Shown piece by piece: positions 1 to 4,780 of a stretch of 5,917 nucleotides of DNA. Position 1 is the first letter of the stretch; the number at the start of each line of letters is the position of its first letter. The translations under genes and the position numbers were made by a program. This stretch comes from an uncultured bacterium (lineage in GTDB: Bacteria > Bacillota > Clostridia > Lachnospirales > Lachnospiraceae). The stretch spans positions 1-5,917 of the forward strand of contig CAMTZV010000110.1 of assembly GCA_947086625.1 (NCBI GenBank), read 5' to 3'. The notes beneath the pieces are model-generated. The model saw only the letters and a list, made by a program, of their open reading frames with translations, made no database searches and was not told where the DNA came from.

Positions 1-31
1 TGTTTCCCGCTGCTCCGCGCGCATAGCACGC

Positions 32-56
32 GGCACAACGCAACTTCCTTTGTGCC
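32..56 (+). other. Leader hairpin upstream of the CbiE/CbiT-like gene
   Basis: A perfect 7-bp inverted repeat, GGCACAA (32-38) and TTGTGCC (50-56), encloses an 11-base loop. A competing stem, CCGCG (15-19) with CGCGG (29-33), shares bases 32-33, so the two cannot form together. No T-run follows, so it is not a standard intrinsic terminator. It lies 13 bases before the Shine-Dalgarno of the next gene and could be leader structure or the tail of an upstream unit. I see no cobalamin riboswitch motif here. The role is unknown. Confidence 0.25.
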
Positions 57-82
57 AACGATAAGCATCGGAGGAAAAGCAT

Positions 83-985
83 ATGGAAAAACAGATTTTT
101 ACAAACGACGTGATCATCAGCTGGCTGCAATATTACTCCCAGAACACGACCGTCGACCTGGAGCACGTCAAAATGATCGACATTACGAAAAAAAATAAAA
201 ACGTCATTCCCACCGTGGAAGCGCACAAGACGACGATGGTCTTTACGAACGCCGGTGTGGACGACATCTTTTACCGACTGTGGGACGCGGGACTCGGCGA
301 GTGCGAGGTCTGGTACAACGAGGGTTCGAACCCTGAAGGCAAAATCCTTCACCAGCAGGTGAAGGACATGATCAACCGCGGCATCAACGCCTCCGCCGCG
401 ATGCTTATCATCAATCCAAACGCCCGCAACACCGCAAAGATCGGGCTTGCCAACGAGCTGTTTCAGCGCGGCTCCATCAATTATGTCGGCAGTGAGATCC
501 GCGCCATTATTTTGAGCAAGATGAACGTTGCACCCACCGACGATATCTGTGTCATCAGCGGCGAGAGCATCGCCATCGAGGCCGCACTCATCGCCGTGGA
601 GGGTTCCGTCACTGCCGTCGAGTACAACAAGGCTGACCGTGCCACAATGGAGGACAACGTGGGGCACTTTGGCCTGCACAACGTCAACATCATCGAGCAC
701 GTGGACGAGCGCAGCATGTCCGGCTGTCCGATGCCCTCGCTCGTCTTTCTTGTGGCGTCCGCCAGCACCGAGCAGGAGCTTGCCTGTCTCACGCAGTTAA
801 ATCCGAACATCGGCGTCGTCATCTACACGCTCGACTTCCATGTCGCCGCCACGCTGCCCGCCACGCTGGAAAAATACGGCATACGCGATGTGGAGACAAT
901 CCAGGTGTCCGTGTCGACGCTCGGCAGCAATCATGCGTTCAAACAGCAGCCGGCGCCGTGGATCATCACGGGGCATGCGCGCTAA
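83..985 (+). CDS. Degenerate CbiE-CbiT-like protein (probable non-catalytic corrin methyltransferase homologue)
   Basis: The start is ATG with GGAGG at 70-74, eight bases upstream. The 300-residue protein resembles the CbiE-CbiT fusion that methylates C5 and C15 of the corrin ring and decarboxylates it during cobalamin synthesis. Residues about 1-112 match only the C-terminal half of CbiE: the stretch MVFTNAG, then GLGECEVWYNE at 70-80. The N-terminal CbiE half that builds its SAM pocket is absent. Residues about 122-298 follow CbiT closely: NELF at 124-127, EIRAIILSK at 138-146, IAIEAALIA at 163-171, VTAVEYN at 176-182, FGLHNVNIIE at 196-205 and a terminal WIITG at 293-297. The CbiT SAM loop, normally D-x-G-x-G-T-G, reads ICVISGES (155-162), and the later glycine-rich turn reads VASAST. 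Both glycine patterns are lost. CbiET fusions usually have about 400 residues. Homology is strong; loss of catalysis is inferred. No other cobalamin gene is in the window. The frame is intact, which argues against a fresh pseudogene. Confidence 0.85.
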   Translation: MEKQIFTNDVIISWLQYYSQNTTVDLEHVKMIDITKKNKNVIPTVEAHKTTMVFTNAGVDDIFYRLWDAGLGECEVWYNEGSNPEGKILHQQVKDMINRGINASAAMLIINPNARNTAKIGLANELFQRGSINYVGSEIRAIILSKMNVAPTDDICVISGESIAIEAALIAVEGSVTAVEYNKADRATMEDNVGHFGLHNVNIIEHVDERSMSGCPMPSLVFLVASASTEQELACLTQLNPNIGVVIYTLDFHVAATLPATLEKYGIRDVETIQVSVSTLGSNHAFKQQPAPWIITGHAR

Positions 986-999
986 CGGCGGGAAGATTT

Positions 1000-1181
1000 G
1001 AAAAGTTATGACAATAGCCACGCCACAGGAGGCGGACATTTCTGACAAAAACACGCTTTCGCTTGGATAAAAACGTAGCGGTACTAAGCTCGAAAATACC
1101 TCGCTAAGTACCGACGTTTTTATGACAGTTTTTGTTTCAGAAACGCCCCGTCTCCCGTGGCTGGTTATCAATTAGCTTTTC
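1000..1181. repeat. Large imperfect palindrome (about 180 bp fold-back element)
   Basis: The two halves are nested inverted repeats around a centre near 1096. Pairing blocks, outside to inside: GAAAAG 1000-1005 with CTTTTC 1176-1181; AGCCAC 1016-1021 with GTGGCT 1157-1162; a GGAGGCGG-like block near 1028-1035 with the CCCCGTCTCCC region 1146-1156; TTTCTGA 1039-1045 with TCAGAAA 1137-1143; CAAAAAC 1046-1052 with GTTTTTG 1128-1134; ATAAAAACGT 1067-1076 with ACGTTTTTAT 1114-1123; CGGTACT 1079-1085 with AGTACCG 1107-1113. The order is preserved over about 90 bp per arm, so chance is unlikely. It fills the gap between two convergent genes. It may be a MITE-like or REP-like dispersed element, or a structured RNA. 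I cannot tell its copy number from one window. Confidence 0.75.
1067..1123. terminator. Probable bidirectional intrinsic terminator (core of the palindrome)
   Basis: The innermost stem pairs CGGTACT (1079-1085) with AGTACCG (1107-1113) and ACGT (1073-1076) with ACGT (1114-1117), with a two-base bulge at 1077-1078. It is flanked by an A-run on the left (1069-1073) and a T-run on the right (1117-1121). In either direction the transcript would end in a hairpin plus U-tract. It stands between the stop of the + gene (985) and the stop of the - strand dehydrogenase (1272), where a shared terminator is expected. The loop is about 13 to 20 bases. Confidence 0.6.
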
Positions 1182-1217
1182 AGAGTACATTCCCACCGGA
1201 TGGCGCTTATTTTTCAT
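1137..1217 (-). other. Possible 26-residue small ORF at the edge of the palindrome
   Basis: On the - strand an ATG at 1215-1217 opens a 26-codon frame, starting MKNKRHPVGMYSEK and ending PRETGRF, with TGA at 1137-1139. A 15-codon ORF (1214-1261, MKIPRHIPMKSRRRR) ends in an ATGA overlap with this start, a layout that permits translational coupling. The same frame is open back to the dehydrogenase stop at 1272-1274, giving 44 codons after that stop. No convincing ribosome site precedes the ATG. This could be a real micro-peptide, a read-through tail, or a by-product of the repeat. Expression is unproven. Confidence 0.2.
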
Positions 1218-1271
1218 CGCCTGCGGCGGCTTTTCATGGGTATATGGCGAGGGATTTTCATAAATCGGCAG

Positions 1272-2528
1272 TTATATGCCCGGCGCGTTGTTCAGAAAAT
1301 GCGCTTCCGCCTCTTTGCTCCAAATGCCGCCGTTTTGCTTTAAGATTTCCGCCAGCTCCATTTCCCAATCCTGTGTACGCGTTGTCCCGAACTCCTCCAG
1401 TGCGGTGAGCGGGTAGCGCTTCTGCGAGTAGCAGATCTTTTTGCCGCCCGGGATGTCCGGAAGGTTTAAGATCGCCTCCGGCACGGCGTCCAGCCCCATC
1501 ACATGCGTCGCCACCTTGCCGACCTTTACCACGCCCTTTTCGATCAGCTCCACCGCGTCGACCATGTCTTTCGTATTGCTGCCGCTCGTGCCGACAAAGT
1601 GTGTCGCGTTGTAATGTACGTTGTAGAAGTTGACCGGTGCCGTAAAGGCGGCGTCGATCGGCCCCGCGAAGAAATTCAGGCATCCGTCCCAGCCGAGCAG
1701 CTTTTCGCTCTCGCACACGACCCGCGCGTCCGCCGCCATCACAAACACGTCGTCAAAGCCGCCGCCTGCGAGCGCACGCAGCGTTCCGCTGAATGCTTCG
1801 TCGTCCGCCGTATTCACATAGTGCAGCTCTACGCCATGTGCCGCGGCCTCCTCAGCCGGATAGAGCTTCGCCAGACGCTCAAGCTTTGCCTGCGTCCTCC
1901 CGGTCACAACGAGCAGCCGCGGGCGTTTTTCCCCGTGAATCGCAAGGTCGACCGCAAGAGAGCCCATCGGCCCGGTGCCGCCGATGACCGCCATCGCGCC
2001 GCCCTGCTTCACGCCCATCGCGTAGTCATAGTCGTTGCGGTCGCGCAGATGGAAATTCGCCTTGAAGCCCGCGACGACGCATGAGAGCGGCTCTGCCATC
2101 GCCGCCTCAAAATAGCTCCCTCCGCGATACGGCAAAAGGCACCCTTTTTCAACCGCCTCGTTCATCACGACGCTGTACGTCGACTCGCCGCCCACATACG
2201 GAAACGAATAGCCCAGCGAATACGTGTCCGCACGCCCGAGATTCGGCTGCGCCACAAAGCAGTCGCCCGGCTTGTACCTGTTCTGCCACTTTGCGCCCAC
2301 GCGCTCGATGATGCCGCAGAACTCATGTCCCATGACAATCGGTGTCTCCTCCAGATGCTCCGGCAGCTTTTTATGCGCACTGCCCTTCTGCGCGACCTTG
2401 TAGGTCGACAGACATAGGCTGTCCGCCATATTTTTCACGAGCAGCTCGTCTTCCCCAATCTCTGGCAGCTCAAACGTGTCCACGCGCAAATCCCTTACCC
2501 CGTGAATGCGCACCGCTGTTGTTTTCAT
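1272..2528 (-). CDS. Zinc-binding medium-chain dehydrogenase (sorbitol/sugar-phosphate reductase type)
   Basis: A 418-residue member of the medium-chain (GroES-like) dehydrogenase family, which moves hydride between NAD(P)H and an alcohol, polyol or sugar phosphate in the cytoplasm. Likely catalytic zinc ligands are C39, H68-E69 (in GHEFCG) and E146 (in AEPLSC), as in sorbitol dehydrogenase. The cluster of four cysteines for a structural zinc is missing. The nucleotide-binding Rossmann fold shows GGTGPMG at 183-189. About 45 residues after position 370 extend beyond the usual domain end. The overall sequence reminds me of the L-sorbose-1-phosphate reductase (SorE) group, but no sugar transporter or partner gene is in the window, so the substrate is inferred. 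The ATG has a GGGAGGGG ribosome site at 2535-2542. It begins 22 bases after the DUF4160 gene, so it is probably read in the same transcript, and it is followed by the palindromic terminator. Confidence 0.9.
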   Translation of the reverse strand: MKTTAVRIHGVRDLRVDTFELPEIGEDELLVKNMADSLCLSTYKVAQKGSAHKKLPEHLEETPIVMGHEFCGIIERVGAKWQNRYKPGDCFVAQPNLGRADTYSLGYSFPYVGGESTYSVVMNEAVEKGCLLPYRGGSYFEAAMAEPLSCVVAGFKANFHLRDRNDYDYAMGVKQGGAMAVIGGTGPMGSLAVDLAIHGEKRPRLLVVTGRTQAKLERLAKLYPAEEAAAHGVELHYVNTADDEAFSGTLRALAGGGFDDVFVMAADARVVCESEKLLGWDGCLNFFAGPIDAAFTAPVNFYNVHYNATHFVGTSGSNTKDMVDAVELIEKGVVKVGKVATHVMGLDAVPEAILNLPDIPGGKKICYSQKRYPLTALEEFGTTRTQDWEMELAEILKQNGGIWSKEAEAHFLNNAPGI

Positions 2529-2550
2529 TGTAATCCCCTCCCTGTCGCTT

Positions 2551-2835
2551 TTACAAATCCTCTCCGTAAAATCCAGTTTCGCTCAACGCAATCCATTTCA
2601 AATACATTTCTTTATAATGTATTTTTATAAACTCCTGTATTTTCCTGATCTCACGTTCCGTTAAAATTCCTTTCTTTTCAATCGTTGTATCCCCGTTGCT
2701 CTTTACAAAAAATTTCGCAGATCCGCCCTCTGTCAGCTTTCTGTCGCTCGCATGGACATGCATCGCCTCTATCACGCAGCTCGATGTGTAGTACAGATAA
2801 TAGCCGCACACTTTAAAATCATAATACTTCGGCAT
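2551..2835 (-). CDS. DUF4160 domain protein
   Basis: A 94-residue protein. The start chosen is the ATG of MPKYYDF, because GGAGGA sits five bases upstream (2841-2846). A longer frame to 2901 has no ribosome site and would overlap the upstream gene more deeply. Family hallmarks of DUF4160 are visible: a short strand-rich start, HVH at 26-28, a GGSAKFFV strand at 37-44, then a charged helix ILTEREIRKIQEFIK and YKEMYLKW near the end. DUF4160 proteins are small, of unknown biochemical role, and often sit beside another small gene; some authors suspect toxin-antitoxin-like pairs, which this sequence does not prove. Its start overlaps the end of the preceding gene by 17 bases, so the two are probably translationally coupled. 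Confidence 0.8.
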   Translation of the reverse strand: MPKYYDFKVCGYYLYYTSSCVIEAMHVHASDRKLTEGGSAKFFVKSNGDTTIEKKGILTEREIRKIQEFIKIHYKEMYLKWIALSETGFYGEDL

Positions 2836-3058
2836 CCGGCTCCTCCATAAACTTCCTGTTATCCTCATAGTACCCGAAAATAATCGCATTCTCGATATCA
2901 TCCATGTTGGTTTCCACTATTTTTTCGTTATAGATTACCGCCGCATGATTCGGACAATTCAAATTCAAAACCCGCACCCATCCGTTCTCATTTGTAAACG
3001 CGTACCCGTTGATAATCATATTCGCTTTGTCCGCGATCTCTCTGACATCAGCTCCCAT
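2819..3058 (-). CDS. Uncharacterised 79-residue protein, middle gene of the DUF4160 trio
   Basis: The ATG at 3056-3058 is preceded by AAGGA (3065-3069, six bases away) and a further GGGAGG at 3071-3076. I do not recognise the family. The protein is acidic toward its C-terminus (EEPDAEVL), with a hydrophobic middle (WVRVLNLN, AAVIYNEKIVE) that looks like alternating strands, followed by a probable helix DDIENAIIFGYYEDNRK. There is no signal peptide or membrane segment, so it is expected in the cytoplasm. It overlaps the upstream gene by 11 bases and the DUF4160 gene by 17, which points to co-translation and perhaps to a joint complex. The frame and ribosome site support a real gene; function is unknown. 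Confidence 0.7.
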   Translation of the reverse strand: MGADVREIADKANMIINGYAFTNENGWVRVLNLNCPNHAAVIYNEKIVETNMDDIENAIIFGYYEDNRKFMEEPDAEVL

Positions 3059-3320
3059 AGTCGATCCTTACCTCCCTGATCGGTTTTAAAAATTCATCCG
3101 CATCATAGTATAAATGCTCCAGAATCGGAATCAAATCGATATATTCCTCCACTTCATCCAGCCCTTTATATTTCGCCATAACGACGATATACCCGTGATC
3201 CCACTCAACGATCTTTGTGTAGCGCTCCAATTTTGCGGATGTCATAAACCGTATCGTATGACCGTTGAATTGAAAGATTGTATAATTTTGACGGCTTTTC
3301 AGCACTGCACAATTTTCCAT
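3048..3320 (-). CDS. Uncharacterised 90-residue protein, first gene of the DUF4160 trio
   Basis: The ATG lies at 3318-3320 with a modest GGGAAG-like site about eight bases upstream. I do not recognise the family. It shows a strand-rich first half (YTIFQFNGHTIRFMT, then KIVEWDHGYIVVMAKY) and a probable acidic helix-turn segment (GLDEVEEYIDLIPILEHLYYDADEFL). No signal peptide or membrane span is visible. It ends inside the next gene with an 11-base overlap, so translation of the two is likely linked. It follows the 72-residue protein gene by 28 bases. Local GC is low (23 of 60 bases in 3121-3180), unlike the GC-rich flanks. It could be the partner or regulator of the DUF4160 protein; that is inference from order only. 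Confidence 0.7.
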   Translation of the reverse strand: MENCAVLKSRQNYTIFQFNGHTIRFMTSAKLERYTKIVEWDHGYIVVMAKYKGLDEVEEYIDLIPILEHLYYDADEFLKPIREVRIDYGS

Positions 3321-3348
3321 ACTTACCGCTTCCCTATGGCAGATCCGC

Positions 3349-3567
3349 TCAATACTCCTTCACAATGTCCTCCTGCTCCACGCCGTAGCGCCTGCAGAAT
3401 TCCTCTAAATCCTGCGCGCCCCGGATGAGCATGACCTCCGTAAACTTCTTCGTCTGCAAATCGACAAAGCCCGCCACCTGCTCGCCGTTGCAGATGCTGG
3501 CGTGGATGACGGGGCGCTCTGCCGCCTTATCATATTGCTCTGTGGCAGGCTTCTTTTTTTTGAACAT
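3349..3567 (-). CDS. Small conserved protein of unknown function (72 residues)
   Basis: The start is the ATG of MFKKKKPATEQYD, with a strong GGAGGAGGA ribosome site at 3573-3581, five bases upstream. A longer frame to 3681 has no such site. The protein opens with a basic run (KKKK at 3-6), then PVIHASICNGEQVAGFVD at 19-36, FTEVMLIR at 42-49 and an acidic tail (DLEEFCRRYGVEQEDIVKEY). I recall similar short proteins in Clostridia that are sometimes mislabelled as aspartate dehydrogenase; this one is far too short for any dehydrogenase and has no nucleotide-binding loop. Two cysteines (C26, C58) are present. Function is unknown. It follows the 60-residue gene after 122 bases and precedes the trio by 28. 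Confidence 0.75.
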   Translation of the reverse strand: MFKKKKPATEQYDKAAERPVIHASICNGEQVAGFVDLQTKKFTEVMLIRGAQDLEEFCRRYGVEQEDIVKEY

Positions 3568-3584
3568 TCGTATCCTCCTCCAAC

Positions 3585-3608
3585 CGGGTAACGCAACCGC
3601 CTTACCCG
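3585..3608 (-). other. Hairpin just upstream of the ribosome site of the 72-residue gene
   Basis: A perfect 7-bp inverted repeat, CGGGTAA (3585-3591) and TTACCCG (3602-3608), closes a 10-base loop. On the transcript it ends three bases before the GGAGGAGGA site at 3573-3581. It may affect translation or mRNA stability. No protein-binding motif is recognised. Confidence 0.35.
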
Positions 3609-3614
3609 CGTACG

Positions 3615-3659
3615 AAAAAAGAGCGTAAGCTTTGAAAACTCCATATGGCCAACACTCTT
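3615..3659 (-). terminator. Candidate intrinsic terminator or attenuator between the 60- and 72-residue genes
   Basis: Read on the - strand, AAGAGTGT (3659-3652) can pair with ACGCTCTT (3626-3619), with one G-U pair, and a T-run continues to 3615. The loop is about 25 bases and contains the palindrome CCATATGG. The long loop and AT-rich stem make it a weak terminator, which could allow partial read-through into the downstream genes. No good internal promoter is seen after it. Confidence 0.35.
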
Positions 3660-3689
3660 CTTCTTTCATTCTGTCATTCAAAATACAGA

Positions 3690-3872
3690 TTATTCTTTGA
3701 TATAGTCAAGCTCTGTCAAATTTATGCCGGAAGCCGTCAATATGACTTTTAACTCTATATAACGCCTTTTCATCCTTTTATATGCGCCCGAATCCTTGTC
3801 GGATTCCGACATATAATCCTGCAGCCTTGAGAATTCTTCAACTGACAGTTTTAACATCTCTTTTTCTGTCAT
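3690..3872 (-). CDS. Small hypothetical protein (60 residues)
   Basis: The ATG lies at 3870-3872. GGTGAT at 3878-3883, five bases upstream, matches the 16S rRNA tail. The protein is highly charged and probably helical: MTEKEMLKLSVEEFSRLQDY, then SESDKDSGAYKRMKRRYIELK, with a short C-terminal stretch ILTASGINLTELDYIKE. There is no cysteine, signal peptide or membrane span. I do not recognise the family, although the composition resembles small coiled-coil or regulator-like proteins. It is the first gene behind a strong sigma-A promoter, with a leader of roughly 45 bases, so it should be well transcribed. A candidate attenuator follows it. Confidence 0.65.
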   Translation of the reverse strand: MTEKEMLKLSVEEFSRLQDYMSESDKDSGAYKRMKRRYIELKVILTASGINLTELDYIKE

Positions 3873-3910
3873 GTCACATCACCGCCTTTTGCCATCTGTA
3901 CCGGACAATT

Positions 3911-3955
3911 GTTTACAGTAGTATGATTATAACATAAAATACGAGATGTGTAAAC
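3911..3955 (-). repeat. Inverted repeat bracketing the promoter (possible operator)
   Basis: GTTTACA (3911-3917) and TGTAAAC (3949-3955) are perfect 7-base inverted repeats, with 31 bases between them. The right arm covers the -35 box and the left arm lies near the expected transcription start. This spacing, about 38 bases between arms, could suit a regulator binding as two dimers or making a loop. A further palindrome, ACAATTGT, sits at 3905-3912. No known operator is matched with certainty. Confidence 0.3.
3926..3954 (-). promoter_or_regulatory. Sigma-A type promoter for the small-gene operon
   Basis: On the - strand the -35 box is TTTACA (3954-3949) and the -10 box is TATAAT (3931-3926), separated by exactly 17 bases. 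The -10 is preceded by TGT, giving an extended -10 (TGnTATAAT). Only one base of the -35 departs from TTGACA. Transcription would start near 3919, giving a leader of about 45 bases to the gene starting at 3872. It is the clearest promoter in the window. Confidence 0.8.
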
Positions 3956-3989
3956 CGGAAACAAAACCGCATTTTATCCCGCGTTTCCC

Positions 3990-4736
3990 TCATCGCACAA
4001 ACACATATGTATCCGCATCCGAGCGCTCCGCGGCGAAGCGGTAGCCCAGCGCGCAAAACTCCTTCATCTCCTCCGGCGAGGATGCGCGCCGCTCCGCCAG
4101 AAAACGCACCATCTCGCCGCGCGCCATCTTCGCGTAGGTGCCCTTCTGCTTTAACTTCCCGCCCGCATCCTCCGCAAAGACAACCGACACAAACGAATCC
4201 TGCTGCCCGACGTACGGCTCGACCGCCCGCGCGTACTCCTTCGAAGCGAGGTTTACGATCACACGATCCGCGTTGCCCTCCTGCACTGCCGCAAGCAGCG
4301 CATTTCCCCAGAACGCGTACAGATCCGCCGCCCCGTCCACGCCAAGCCGCGCCTGCATCTCGAGCCGGTAGGCCGCAACGCCGTCGAGCGGGCGCAGCAC
4401 GCCATAAAAGCCCGAGAGGATGCGCAAATGCTCCTGCACGTAGGCGAGCGCTTCCTCCGTGAAGACGACCGGCGCCATATGCTGGTACTGTAAGCCCTCA
4501 TAGGAGAGGATCGCGGGCGTGAGATGTTGTTTTAAATCCATCGCCTGAAAGCGCTCGAAATTCTGCCGCGCCAGGCGGTCGCTGCACGCCCAGAGCGCCT
4601 GCGCTTCGGAAAGCGTCAGCCCCCGAAGCTCCTCCAAAAGCCGCCCGGCGCGCCCCAAAAACACCGGAAGCCCGTCGTATGCGAGCGTGTCCGTATCGAC
4701 CCGCATCTTTTTCGCGGGCGAAATGATAATTCTCAC
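3990..4736 (-). CDS. yaaA: Peroxide stress protein YaaA (DUF328)
   Basis: A 248-residue protein, close to the 258 of E. coli YaaA, a cytoplasmic protein that limits peroxide damage, apparently by lowering free iron and DNA oxidation. Family blocks are all present: IIISPAKKM at 3-11, the YQHM region at 84-87, LSGFYGVLRPLDGVAAYRLEM at 107-127, YAFWG at 140-144, NLASKEY at 162-168, KGTYAKMARGEMVRFL at 198-213 and GYRF at 231-234. The start is GTG, not ATG; the GGGGGG at 4744-4749 acts as ribosome site. The gene follows bcp by 44 bases on the same strand, so the pair is probably one peroxide-defence unit. No PerR-type box is visible before it. No good terminator follows, although a weak fold lies just past the stop. 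Confidence 0.95.
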   Translation of the reverse strand: MRIIISPAKKMRVDTDTLAYDGLPVFLGRAGRLLEELRGLTLSEAQALWACSDRLARQNFERFQAMDLKQHLTPAILSYEGLQYQHMAPVVFTEEALAYVQEHLRILSGFYGVLRPLDGVAAYRLEMQARLGVDGAADLYAFWGNALLAAVQEGNADRVIVNLASKEYARAVEPYVGQQDSFVSVVFAEDAGGKLKQKGTYAKMARGEMVRFLAERRASSPEEMKEFCALGYRFAAERSDADTYVFVR

Positions 4737-4780
4737 AAATCAACCCCCCGTTCAACGATCGGGCAGTTATCCCGCAGCGC

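Noticed and set aside
1..82. Cobalamin riboswitch in front of the CbiE/CbiT-like gene
   Set aside because: No B12-box-like motif and too little sequence; only simple hairpins are seen.
797..1171. 124-codon - strand frame across the end of the CbiE/CbiT-like gene and the palindrome
   Set aside because: It is antisense to a well-supported gene, spans the palindrome, has no ribosome site and reads as an arginine-rich shadow.
1503..2084. 193-codon + strand frame inside the dehydrogenase gene
   Set aside because: It is antisense to a clear dehydrogenase with all motifs; long opposite frames are expected in GC-rich coding DNA.
2836..2901. N-terminal extension of the DUF4160 gene to 2901
   Set aside because: No ribosome site, residues unlike the family, and the internal ATG has GGAGGA at the right distance.
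3568..3681. N-terminal extension of the 72-residue gene to 3681
   Set aside because: No ribosome site at 3681; it would swallow the terminator-like hairpin, and the internal ATG has a strong GGAGGAGGA.
3957..3988. GGAAAC/GTTTCC stem after yaaA as a terminator
   Set aside because: Only 6 bp with a 20-base loop, and the T-run lies before the second arm instead of after it; it also abuts the promoter.
4007..4462. 151-codon + strand frame opposite yaaA
   Set aside because: Pro/Arg/Ala-rich shadow of yaaA, with no ribosome site and no recognisable domain.
4498..4755. ATG-started frame overlapping the yaaA start
   Set aside because: The YaaA motif IIISPAKKM lies in the GTG frame; this frame loses it and is a shadow.
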